The position numbers and the translations under genes were made by a program. From Sporocytophaga sp. (GTDB lineage: Bacteria; Bacteroidota; Bacteroidia; Cytophagales; Cytophagaceae), in assembly GCF_017745095.1 (NCBI RefSeq), contig NZ_JAGHZZ010000001.1, forward strand, positions 1 to 64,000: DNA of 64,000 nt, read 5' to 3'. This document shows positions 1 to 8,126 of the stretch, in pieces. The stretch's first letter is position 1, and each line of letters opens with the position of its first letter. The notes beneath the pieces were generated by a model that ran no database searches, was not told the DNA's origin, and saw only the letters and a list, made by a program, of their open reading frames with translations.

Positions 1-1459
1 CTATGGTATAATAACCTCCCGAAGGATTTGCTCTCATTGATATTGTGTCCGATGACGACCCGCAAATATATGCAACGTCTTCACCACTTACCTTTACTGT
101 TTCCGGAAGGCCTGAAATAATGGGATCGTTGGGGGCTGCAATTTTTATTGTTCCTGACAAATCACACCCAACGGTAGAAAGGCCTCCAACCTTAATATCT
201 ACCTCGCTTTTATTGTACTTGATTGGTTCTATCTCAAAACTGTATATGTGACAATTAATGCTTTCTTCGATATCTACATATGCAATATTTAATGCAGGAA
301 TACCTCCAACAGATATCTGAGGCATCTGTTGACTTGCAGGTTGGCATCCATCTTTTATGAGAACCTGCAGAGGATACCTTTCCTGATTAGCACATATAGG
401 TAACTCTTTGGTGGCTTTAAGGAATATAACTAGGCTCTCCTTATCATTTAGGATCTTTAATTCCGTGCCTATCGTAGTTTTTCCATTTGAACAAGTAGCA
501 TTGTTAGGTGTATATGCTATAATATTTTTATAAACCCCCTCACCTGCTTCATCACCTTTAAAGATCCAGGAGCTTCCTTGCTTTACGACCAAACCTTTTC
601 CCGACAAATCTTCAAAAGTATAATCATTATCAAAGGTGCCATTTGTATTATTAAAAAGATCTTTTAAAATTATTGTTCCTCCCTGAGAAAGATATCTGAG
701 GTATGAGGCCTTTTCATTAAGTTTTGGTGACCTTGAAAATGTTATTGTTGGACTGGTTATTTTATCACTCCTGCAACCATTTTCTGTAACATAAACATAA
801 TATGAACTGGATCCTGCAATAGCATTGTCTAGCGTTCTTGTAAAGACTCCACCAGCCTTTTCAACAAAGGTTAACAGTGTGTTGTTGTTATCGCCTGTTC
901 TGCGAAACTCATAAGTTAACCCTGCTTTATATGGACTCAAAACTAAATCATAAGGGCCGTCTCCCTCATTGTTAAGGCAAACATTAGTCGAAGGGGCAGA
1001 GAGGGTATAGTTGGGGATGGATGTAACACTAAATGTTAAAGCTTGTTCTCCATATTCTTTAGCAACATCGTTTTGCTTTGCTACTACAACTTTTATTTCA
1101 CTACCATTTTTAACATTAAAAATATCAAACTCAAAATCAGTTGTTACAAAAACAGGAGATGGACTTCCGGTTAAGTACACATAAAATTTATATGGAATAT
1201 TTCCAGGGTTACTGTTGCCTTTGACTTTGAAGTTTAAGTCTTGAACTTTAATCCTTACTGTGGCAGACGTTGCACCCGACTGGAGACAGATATTGGTGGT
1301 TCCCCAGGTATTGTTCCACTGCGCAGCAATTGTGAATACCGCTGTGGTATCCCCTGCATTTGTTTCCGCAGCATAACTAGAAGAAAAAATCAAAAAAAAT
1401 AAAAGGAAAACTAAAAGACTTATTTTTTTTCTATGAAGGAAAACTATATCTCTTTTCAT
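1..1459 (-). CDS. Secreted Ig-like-domain surface protein, C-terminus cut by the window edge
   Basis: The reading frame is open from an ATG at 1459 (an in-frame ATG at 1468 is also possible) to base 1, giving at least 486 residues. It begins with a basic, hydrophobic signal peptide ending near SSSYA, followed by beta-rich segments with paired cysteines and phrases such as YYVYVTENGCRSD and LTYEFRR, typical of Ig-like/PKD-type modules in Bacteroidota surface proteins. Many such proteins end in gliding-motility-associated or T9SS sorting domains, but that end lies outside the window. No enzymatic motif is visible. It is probably an exported or surface-attached protein; the exact family is not recognised. 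Confidence 0.7.
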   Translation of the reverse strand, partial: MKRDIVFLHRKKISLLVFLLFFLIFSSSYAAETNAGDTTAVFTIAAQWNNTWGTTNICLQSGATSATVRIKVQDLNFKVKGNSNPGNIPYKFYVYLTGSPSPVFVTTDFEFDIFNVKNGSEIKVVVAKQNDVAKEYGEQALTFSVTSIPNYTLSAPSTNVCLNNEGDGPYDLVLSPYKAGLTYEFRRTGDNNNTLLTFVEKAGGVFTRTLDNAIAGSSSYYVYVTENGCRSDKITSPTITFSRSPKLNEKASYLRYLSQGGTIILKDLFNNTNGTFDNDYTFEDLSGKGLVVKQGSSWIFKGDEAGEGVYKNIIAYTPNNATCSNGKTTIGTELKILNDKESLVIFLKATKELPICANQERYPLQVLIKDGCQPASQQMPQISVGGIPALNIAYVDIEESINCHIYSFEIEPIKYNKSEVDIKVGGLSTVGCDLSGTIKIAAPNDPIISGLPETVKVSGEDVAYICGSSSDTISMRANPSGGYYTI

Positions 1460-1495
1460 TACAAACATTATTTAAAAAGTAAATTAAAAAGAAAA

Positions 1496-1519
1496 ACATC
1501 CTGCAGATTAGCAGGATGT
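1496..1519 (-). terminator. Rho-independent terminator of the FISUMP lipoprotein gene
   Basis: A perfect 9-bp inverted repeat (acatcctgc/gcaggatgt) with a 6-base loop lies just downstream of the stop at 1536. On the minus strand it is followed by a T-rich stretch. Confidence 0.8.
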
Positions 1520-1535
1520 TAATTATATTGTTATT

Positions 1536-2153
1536 TTAATTCTTTAAACAACGAACACACATTTGGCCTCCTTCAAAATTTCTGCCTCGATCTATCGAAT
1601 TACTATTCCTTGTAAAAGTCCTCGTCAATATATCGCCATTGGGATTTCCATTTGAAATTTTTGTAGACGTCCAAACATCGCGACTATTAGCGGGTCCTGA
1701 AGGGATAATAAAATTAAATCCTGTGCTACCACCATTCTGCAGCTTCAAACCTATACCTTTATCAACACCTCTATCCACCCCATATCCAATTTTCGCTGTG
1801 TCAGCATTTGACATACCTAAATAATTTTCAAGAGTTCTAAAGTCCAAATCAGATGGCAATCTCCAACCATTTGGACATGCAACTTTTGCTCCACTCAAAT
1901 CATAATACTTGCCACCTGAAGATGGGTTATAAGAATTACCTTGTGACAACGGACCATCGTATCTTAAATCCTCTGCAAACCAAGTCTGATCTCCTATCTT
2001 TATAGTTTTATAAACTATCTGATCTCTCTCATCTTTAACTGTTCCCGCATTCGGATCTACCGGGTTATTATCATCTTTATCTTTTCCACAAGACATGAAT
2101 GTAAGACCTGCAACAGCTAAAACCAGGGTCCAAGAAAGCATTAGTTTTTTCAT
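1536..2153 (-). CDS. FISUMP-domain lipoprotein
   Basis: A 205-residue protein with a lipoprotein signal (LTFMSC, Cys near residue 22), a short charged linker and one FISUMP domain (Fibrobacter succinogenes major paralogous domain, TIGR02145). Family hallmarks are visible: KTIKIGDQTWFAEDLRY, CPNGWRLPSD, a LENYLGMS segment, the VDRG stretch and a terminal CVRCLKN with paired cysteines. It is paralogous to the two FISUMP lipoproteins at 10669-11277 and 11459-12070, and its 5' leader resembles theirs (AAAAATATATT, TCAAAAGAT). The function of the domain is not established. Here it may belong to the same set of exported partner proteins as the island lipoproteins. It ends at a good terminator, so it is probably monocistronic. 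Confidence 0.85.
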   Translation of the reverse strand: MKKLMLSWTLVLAVAGLTFMSCGKDKDDNNPVDPNAGTVKDERDQIVYKTIKIGDQTWFAEDLRYDGPLSQGNSYNPSSGGKYYDLSGAKVACPNGWRLPSDLDFRTLENYLGMSNADTAKIGYGVDRGVDKGIGLKLQNGGSTGFNFIIPSGPANSRDVWTSTKISNGNPNGDILTRTFTRNSNSIDRGRNFEGGQMCVRCLKN

Positions 2154-2661
2154 TTTCTATAAGAAGTTTTTAATTCAAAAATATATTGGTCGATTAAAAT
2201 AGATGTTTAAACTCAAAAGATATTCAACTGAATGAACTCCCCAAATGTACCAATTTTAGTAAAAATAGTAATCTTCAACTCTAAAATTTTTCGGGAATGC
2301 CAAAATAGGGAATAGTTTCTAAAAATCAAGAGATTAAAGGAAAAATGTTTGAATCGGGATACTCTAGATGAAAAATCCAAGAAATTTTCTCCTAAATTAT
2401 TCCATTGAGAGCAAATGGATTAATGGCTGGACAGGATTGGCTATTTTGGGTATCTCTTTAATAGAGGTAGAACGATTGAAACTGTTATAAATAGCCCAAA
2501 GTATTACCTACTCAATTCTCTTTCGTATTGATGGGTACATCAACAAAATGGGTAAAGAAGAAGCTCCCATACATCCATAATTACGGTGTTAAAAGAAAGG
2601 ATTTTACAAATTGGAAACTACTTCTGAACTTAGATCTTTCATAATTGATGCAACAAAACTC
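2154..2661. other. Gene-free stretch upstream of the FISUMP gene
   Basis: About 500 bases without an intact gene. The first 80 bases resemble the leaders of the other FISUMP genes. The middle part holds a degraded plus-strand transposase-like fragment, listed separately. No RNA gene or clear promoter was seen. Confidence 0.5.
2404..2540 (+). pseudogene. Degraded fragment resembling an ISAs1-family transposase
   Basis: Read on the plus strand, IESKWINGWTGLAI followed by SLIEVER, then (after stops and a frame change) NSPKYYLLNSLS, matches the pattern of the ISAs1 transposase core, where a W..W.GL....VER stretch precedes a T.E.RYYISSL stretch. No complete element or terminal repeats were found. 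This call rests on pattern memory over about 40 residues and is tentative. Confidence 0.35.
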
Positions 2662-3794
2662 TCATCTAATCTTAAGACTTCCTGCACCTTCAGGAATATC
2701 GTCTAAAAGTACGTTAGGTTTATATCCAATAGAGTTTTCATTGTCTTCATACCAAAAATCAATGCCAGGACTTGCTTTGCACAATCCACCACATAAATAA
2801 TCAACAGGTGCATCTTTCCAAATCAAATTAACAATCTTTCCATCCTTATATTCACCAATTACAAATTTTGTCTTGTATTTATACTCTTTTCATTAACAAT
2901 AACGAATGCAAAATGCTTACCATCTGCACTCCATAAAGGATTACTAACACCATTGTTCTCCTCAGAAAAAAGAACCTGTGTGTTAGAATTCTGAATATTA
3001 TAAAGCTTTATAGAATTACCACTTCCATATAATAACGACTTCTTATCAGGGGTAATCACTAGTAATGCGGGACAATTTAAAATACTATTTACTTCTTCAG
3101 ATAATTTAACTGAATTGCCATTTTCTTCTTCCACACTATATCTAATTTTACAGTTCGGAAAATTTGCACTTCCTCTAACAAGTTTATATGCTTTAATAGA
3201 ACTTGCATCACTTTTGCTAGGAACAGCTGAATTCTTTATTAATTCAAATTTACTATTTACCCATTTAAGCCTATATCCTAAATCCTTTTTAGAATCACAT
3301 TCAACCACTTTTATATCTGTTCCTAATTCAGGAAGTAGATACCCGGGAATTGATCCGCTTTCTTGCTCGACCTTTTTAGACACACTCTCCAAATTAACCA
3401 GCTCTTTTGTAACATTGAACCATTGTTTATTTTTATATGTCCAGAAATCATACCGTGGGGGACATTGACCGCCAATATTGCAACCACGGCTAAAGACGGC
3501 AATTATGTCCCTACCTATAATTTTGTCTTTGAATAAGGCCATTTCTATACTAAAATCATTTTTATCAGAAGCTACCAAGTAGCCATTTTTGACATTGCTT
3601 TTTATAATATACATCTTTCTAAATGTAGCATCTGGCTTAGGACTGAATTCACAATTAAAGTAATCCTCTGCCGGAAGCATAAAATAATATTGTTCAATTG
3701 TGAAAGTATCTATTTGGTCAACATTAACAATGCCATCAATTGAAAATGATGAAGAGAATAGTAATATTATAAATATTAGTAAGCTTTTAAACAT
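2662..3794 (-). pseudogene. Exported protein with a probable C-terminal frameshift
   Basis: The intact frame runs 3794-2859 (311 residues). It has a signal-peptide-like N-terminus, no recognised domain, and near the end a TolB/WD-like blade (SGNSIKLYNIQNS, NPLWSADGKHFAFVIVNEKS). It then stops. A different frame continues seamlessly from about 2886 to a TGA at 2662 with KYKTKFVIGEYKDGKIVN, LIWKDAPVDYLCGG and FWYEDNENSIGYKP, which reads as the natural end of a beta-blade protein. A single indel near 2872-2890 would give about 377 residues. It follows the lipoprotein gene at 3908-4702 and may be the second accessory gene of that toxin module. It could be a true pseudogene, a sequencing error, or an in-use truncated form. 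Confidence 0.65.
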
Positions 3795-3907
3795 ATATTA
3801 AAAAATCTTCGAAAAATATTGCGCTTATTCTCTCTTCCAATCAATCAATAAAATCCCAGTTAAGACAATCATGAGTTTAAAACCATTGTCACAGAAATTA
3901 ATATACA

Positions 3908-4702
3908 TTATTCCTTCACATATTTAATAAAATCTTCCGGGATACGCTCACAATCAGGACAAGAGTCTATTTTAATTTGAATTTTTATATCCTTTTTCTT
4001 CATAGGTACTTCTTCATTATTAATCTCCGCATCGGCTTCCTCCAAAATTTGGTCTATATGGATAAACTTGCCGGTGGAATCTACATCAAATTTACTTGAC
4101 AATTCAACAAATCTATTGTCGCCTTCTGCTCCTCCATACTTCATTGCAACAATTGCAGAATTATGATATTGAAGTGTTTCGTAATCTCGATTTACCAATA
4201 ATACAAAATCATATGCTCTCTCATTCCGTTCTACATTAATGCACATCAATTGTGAATTAAACTTATTTCCAGGATATTTAAACTGACCAAGAGGTATAAC
4301 TTTTGAACTTAATGAATCTTTAAAAATATTTCGGATCTCTTTTAAATTCGTATAATGCTTTTCCAATACACTTTGGAGTTTTTCAAGAAAAAAGTATTTA
4401 CAAGCCTCGTCTAATCTCAAATCATTTTGTTCTGAAACATTCCTATTTTCCTTATCCATCTCAAAAGAATATGGATATTTATATAAAGGAGCAAAATCAG
4501 AAAGAGGCGCTAAATCCTTAACTATTAAAGGCTCAAAAACTTTTTCTGATTTATTCTGGTCATTTAAAGTATCAGATACAGAAAGAAGAGTATCTTCAGA
4601 TAAATACGTACTATCAATATTCGAATACTGCTCCTTATAAGGACTCATGCATCCTACTCCAAGCAGAAAAAAAAACAAGAAAAGAGAATTAATATATTTC
4701 AT
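3908..4702 (-). CDS. Lipoprotein next to a peptidoglycan-targeting toxin; candidate immunity protein
   Basis: I start this gene at the ATG at 4702 because it gives MKYINSLFLFFFLLGVGC, a clear lipoprotein signal with Cys at about residue 18. An upstream ATG at 4732 would overlap the toxin gene and place ten polar residues before the signal. The mature protein (about 245 residues) has no family I recognise; it is rich in charged residues and ends near a CPDCERIP motif. The toxin stop codon is at 4725, about 22 bases upstream, so the two are almost certainly co-transcribed. A membrane-anchored periplasmic protein paired with a lysozyme/amidase-type toxin is the expected arrangement for immunity, but this is inference from context. 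Confidence 0.7.
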   Translation of the reverse strand: MKYINSLFLFFFLLGVGCMSPYKEQYSNIDSTYLSEDTLLSVSDTLNDQNKSEKVFEPLIVKDLAPLSDFAPLYKYPYSFEMDKENRNVSEQNDLRLDEACKYFFLEKLQSVLEKHYTNLKEIRNIFKDSLSSKVIPLGQFKYPGNKFNSQLMCINVERNERAYDFVLLVNRDYETLQYHNSAIVAMKYGGAEGDNRFVELSSKFDVDSTGKFIHIDQILEEADAEINNEEVPMKKKDIKIQIKIDSCPDCERIPEDFIKYVKE

Positions 4703-4724
4703 ACAATTTATTTTTAAACTTCCT

Positions 4725-7709
4725 TTAGCCATGATATGAATAAATACTTAAGTTTTTAAATTTATCAATTCCCCATGCTTGATTTAAATAGAGCTCGCCA
4801 ATTGTCTTTCCTGCCTGGACTACTTTTCCAAATTTAAACTCCATATTTGCACTATCCTGTTGTTTCTTCAGCTCTGCTCCTGAAGTTGGTATGCCCGTAG
4901 CAATATGTCCTGAATCAACAAAGTAAACTAATTCTCCTTTATTAATGTAATCTTTCCATGCATTATTTAGATTAGGAATCTTTATAAAACCATTTCCCTT
5001 TTGCATAAAATCTAATATATCTGCAGCAGTAGAGCCTAATTTCCCCTTAGGTAATCTTTCGAAGGGATCTTTGTTGGAAACTTTTAATGCAAGATCCATA
5101 GCAAATTGATTACACCAAGTGTGATTTTTATTTGGAATAATTTCTCCTGAATGATAGTGATGGCCATTTACTTCAGTATCTATATAAGCCGCTCCTCTTT
5201 TATATTTCGACTCATCCGCCATCTCCATTCCTATATTACGAATATTCACTCCCTCTTTTAATACTCGCTCTTCTCCAATATTATTGGACAAAGCCCGAGG
5301 ATTTGCCACTTGCTCATCGGTAATATTCTTATGTTCCTTAGTTTGAGAATTTAAAACTTTTAACACTCTATTTCTTTGTGCTATATTAGCAGACCAATTC
5401 TTTGTCCCAAAAAAAGTATCCAAAGCATCTGCCAAACAATACAGAATTTTCTTGTCAAACCTTCTGAGCTCATCGTCTTTACATTGATTTACAACAGAGA
5501 ATGCTAGATTATCTTTGTCTAAGTAAGGCAATGAGCTAAAAATATTGATTACTGTATTAGGATAGTTACACTGTTTAATTTTCGATGCTAATGTAACCAT
5601 TGTAATATTTCCCTTTTTATAATTCTCATACGCAATCTCAAGCACATTTACTCTTGAATCCGATGTTTCCTTATTTTCTTTTACTGGATTTACTCTTTGG
5701 CTTTTGGCAAATTCCTCTAATAATGTAATAGTTTTTTTTCCGGGTGTTATCATTCCATCCGGTACCATTCGAGGAATCTTTATCTTTTGAAAATCTTTAA
5801 TTGCATTAATTGTAGCACCATCAGCTAACCCGTTAATAGAAATATTGAATCCCGATTTAAAAAGCAATTGCTGAACAAAAATTGTATCGGCTTTTATATT
5901 TCTTCCTCCTAATCCTACAGAATCTGAAATACTTCCATTGCTTGAAATCCTTCTTTCAGAAGGAGTTGAAATAGCTTGAAAGGAAACCGCTACAGTTGGA
6001 CTACTTGAAGAATTACTACCGGATGTCCTAATCGGACTTGTAGTGGAACCTTTAATTTCAACAGCTTTTCCTGACTCTAATGATGATATCACATAATTCA
6101 AATATGCCAATCTAATTTCATCCCTTCTAAACTTTCCTTCATAATCAACAGTCTGGCCATAAAAAGTTTCACTAGAATTATTCCTTCCTCTTGTCATACC
6201 CAGTGACTCTGTATAATCTTCTATATACCCAGATGTAAATATCTCCCTTACTGCTTTAAGCTGGTCGATTTGATTCCCTGAATGTTCTTTAATCGCTTCA
6301 TTTATCCTTGCTATTCTATCATAAGCATAATATCCCCCATGATATTTCATATCTGTAAGTAAATCAGTTAAAGCAGGATGAAGACCTTCCCATTCTTCTG
6401 AAGTTAAAACATAAGTGCCTGCAGATTTCCCTTCCTTAACCTCCCGACTTCTTGCATTCCCTCCGCTACTTCTGTTTGAAGTAGCAAAGCTCTTTGTTGT
6501 CGCTTTCATTTTGAACCATTCCGCATTAAATAAATTCAACACAGCCTCTTCACTTATTTTTCCAATCGACTGTTTCTTTTCACTCACGAACTGGCTTGCA
6601 GCATTGCCTTTCAAACCAGCTGCTTTAGAAATCTGTTCTGCCTGATCCGCTGATACTCCTGCAGCAACAAGATCATCTATAATTTTCTCCTTGGTTCTGG
6701 AGCCCATATCATATCCCTTTCCAATCGTTACACCTGAGGAAGTTGATCCTTTAGGAATATGAATATTTCTAATCTGACTCATCCCACCCTCACCCTCAAG
6801 GGCAATTGAGCCAGCCTGAATTTCAACCTTATTTGCATCACTCTTTTGTATCAAATCTGGAGCATAATTTTGAACATTCGCAGATTCTCCTCTGGCGGCC
6901 TTCTCTCCCATTTCCTCTGCTTCCTTCTCCAAACCTTCATCATCATTAATTCCCACTCCCTTCTTCTGCACAGTAGGTTGTACCCTTCCTGCTCTTTGCT
7001 GCACAACGTGAGTCAATTCGTGGCCAATAAGCTCTTGACCTTTCTGAGATTCAGGATTGTATTGACCCGGAGCAAAATGAATATTGGTGCCATGTGTATA
7101 GGCATGCGCGTTAAGGTCCTTTGATTGTGATGAATTTTTGTGGATGCTAACATCGGAGAAATCTTCCCCAAAAGAGTTTTCCATTTTAGTCTGTACTTTA
7201 CTAGGAAGCTTATCTGAAGCTATTTCATGACCTGGTTCATCACTTGCTTCATGCTCCACCGACATAGGTAGAACAGGACCTCTGCGCTGAACCGGCTCTT
7301 CTTCTGTTTGGGTGGCATAAAATTGCAATGGAATCGGACCCTTCCTTTGAATTGGTGCTACTTCATGATCGCCTTCTTCCATCGAAGGTACAGGACCACG
7401 ACGCTGAATTGGCTCTTCCTCCTCTGATGGGTGAAACTGCAATGGAACAGGGCCCTTCCGCTGAACAGGTTCTTCTTCTAATTCTGCCATTGAAGGAACA
7501 GGACCACTGCGCTTATTTTTATCATCTCCACCTTCATTTCCGTCCCATTTTCTCTGCAATACTTCTGAGGATGGCGATTCTTTAGAAATGTCTTCTTCAG
7601 GAGCTGCTTCTTCCCTCTGAACTAGGCTTTGTACTGTAGCCTGTTGCTGAGACTGATAATTATTCTGATTCTTTGTGTCGTGACGATTTCTATGTAAAAA
7701 TTCTCTCAT
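4725..7709 (-). CDS. DUF4157 toxin-like protein: lysozyme, peptidoglycan-binding and CHAP-like domains
   Basis: A 994-residue protein without signal peptide. Residues 1-20 carry the shared signature (MREFLH...NQNNYQS). QRKWD follows near 52, then five QR[KR]GPVP-type repeats at 65-150 separated by acidic linkers. DUF4157 (about 165-245) contains HELTH at 230-234. A lysozyme-like domain of pesticin/T4-lysozyme type (about 300-555) has [11 protein letters not shown] and the [11 protein letters not shown] segment. A PG_binding_1-like module (about 600-665) and a C-terminal CHAP/NlpC-like domain with WCNQFA (Cys about 866) and SGHIATG (His about 935) follow. It would thus cut glycan and possibly peptide bonds of peptidoglycan. 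Lack of a signal peptide plus DUF4157 suggests loading into a delivery machine (eCIS-like) rather than Sec export. The lysozyme and CHAP assignments come from motifs and are less certain than DUF4157. Confidence 0.85.
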   Translation of the reverse strand: MREFLHRNRHDTKNQNNYQSQQQATVQSLVQREEAAPEEDISKESPSSEVLQRKWDGNEGGDDKNKRSGPVPSMAELEEEPVQRKGPVPLQFHPSEEEEPIQRRGPVPSMEEGDHEVAPIQRKGPIPLQFYATQTEEEPVQRRGPVLPMSVEHEASDEPGHEIASDKLPSKVQTKMENSFGEDFSDVSIHKNSSQSKDLNAHAYTHGTNIHFAPGQYNPESQKGQELIGHELTHVVQQRAGRVQPTVQKKGVGINDDEGLEKEAEEMGEKAARGESANVQNYAPDLIQKSDANKVEIQAGSIALEGEGGMSQIRNIHIPKGSTSSGVTIGKGYDMGSRTKEKIIDDLVAAGVSADQAEQISKAAGLKGNAASQFVSEKKQSIGKISEEAVLNLFNAEWFKMKATTKSFATSNRSSGGNARSREVKEGKSAGTYVLTSEEWEGLHPALTDLLTDMKYHGGYYAYDRIARINEAIKEHSGNQIDQLKAVREIFTSGYIEDYTESLGMTRGRNNSSETFYGQTVDYEGKFRRDEIRLAYLNYVISSLESGKAVEIKGSTTSPIRTSGSNSSSSPTVAVSFQAISTPSERRISSNGSISDSVGLGGRNIKADTIFVQQLLFKSGFNISINGLADGATINAIKDFQKIKIPRMVPDGMITPGKKTITLLEEFAKSQRVNPVKENKETSDSRVNVLEIAYENYKKGNITMVTLASKIKQCNYPNTVINIFSSLPYLDKDNLAFSVVNQCKDDELRRFDKKILYCLADALDTFFGTKNWSANIAQRNRVLKVLNSQTKEHKNITDEQVANPRALSNNIGEERVLKEGVNIRNIGMEMADESKYKRGAAYIDTEVNGHHYHSGEIIPNKNHTWCNQFAMDLALKVSNKDPFERLPKGKLGSTAADILDFMQKGNGFIKIPNLNNAWKDYINKGELVYFVDSGHIATGIPTSGAELKKQQDSANMEFKFGKVVQAGKTIGELYLNQAWGIDKFKNLSIYSYHG

Positions 7710-7879
7710 AGCTGAATAAAAATTAACTGAAAACTTCTCATTCCTGAAACTGAACGCATATTATACTTTTCAAAAATCAGGTGATAAAACTGAATGGATT
7801 TCTTAATACGACTTCAAAATTCCTTTAAAAACTATCCATAAGCTGAAAGAATAATTGAAGTCCGGATTAAAGAATCATT

Positions 7880-7942
7880 TTGTACAAAAAAAATGTACCT
7901 AAAACTGTAATCCAAAAATAGATAGTTTAAATTAAAAGTCAA
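7880..7942 (-). promoter_or_regulatory. Bacteroidota-type promoter and inverted repeat of the toxin gene
   Basis: On the minus strand TTG (7940-7942), 19 bases, then TATTTTTG (7913-7920) fit the Bacteroidota TTG/TAnnTTTG promoter. Just downstream lies GTACA-N6-TGTAC (about 7881-7898). The same promoter with identical 19-base spacing and the same GTAC inverted repeat occurs before the toxin remnant at 12473, so the element is conserved between modules. Confidence 0.6.
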
Positions 7943-8069
7943 GAGGTTAAACCAATTTTATGGTACAATAAACATTTGTTTTCAGATCGACGCCTTAGTA
8001 AAAATAGTAATGACTGAATCGAGATTTATGGGATAATAGAATGAAAGCAATATTGGAAACTAGGATATA

Positions 8070-8109
8070 GATTATTCAGAGATCTTCAATTGAAAGCCTC
8101 TGAATAATC
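8070..8109 (-). terminator. Perfect 12-bp inverted repeat downstream of the delta-60-repeat gene
   Basis: GATTATTCAGAG (8070-8081) pairs with CTCTGAATAATC (8098-8109) across a 16-base loop, 17 bases after the stop at 8127. There is no strong T-run, so it may be a terminator or an mRNA 3' stabiliser. Confidence 0.5.
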
Positions 8110-8126
8110 CATATCTTTAATTACTT

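Larger units (their letters stand above)
7710..8126. other. 417-base intergenic region upstream of the toxin gene
   Basis: Contains the toxin promoter with an adjacent inverted repeat and a 12-bp palindrome near the end of the delta-60-repeat gene, both listed separately. No further gene or RNA was seen. The leader of the toxin mRNA would be about 190 bases long. Confidence 0.6.

Noticed and set aside
45-251. Plus-strand open frame near the start
   Set aside because: Lies on the opposite strand of the clearly coding Ig-like gene; no coding signal.
7261-7530. Repeated DNA that could look like a CRISPR array
   Set aside because: Repeats are at protein level (GPVP motif), degenerate at DNA level and without constant spacer length.
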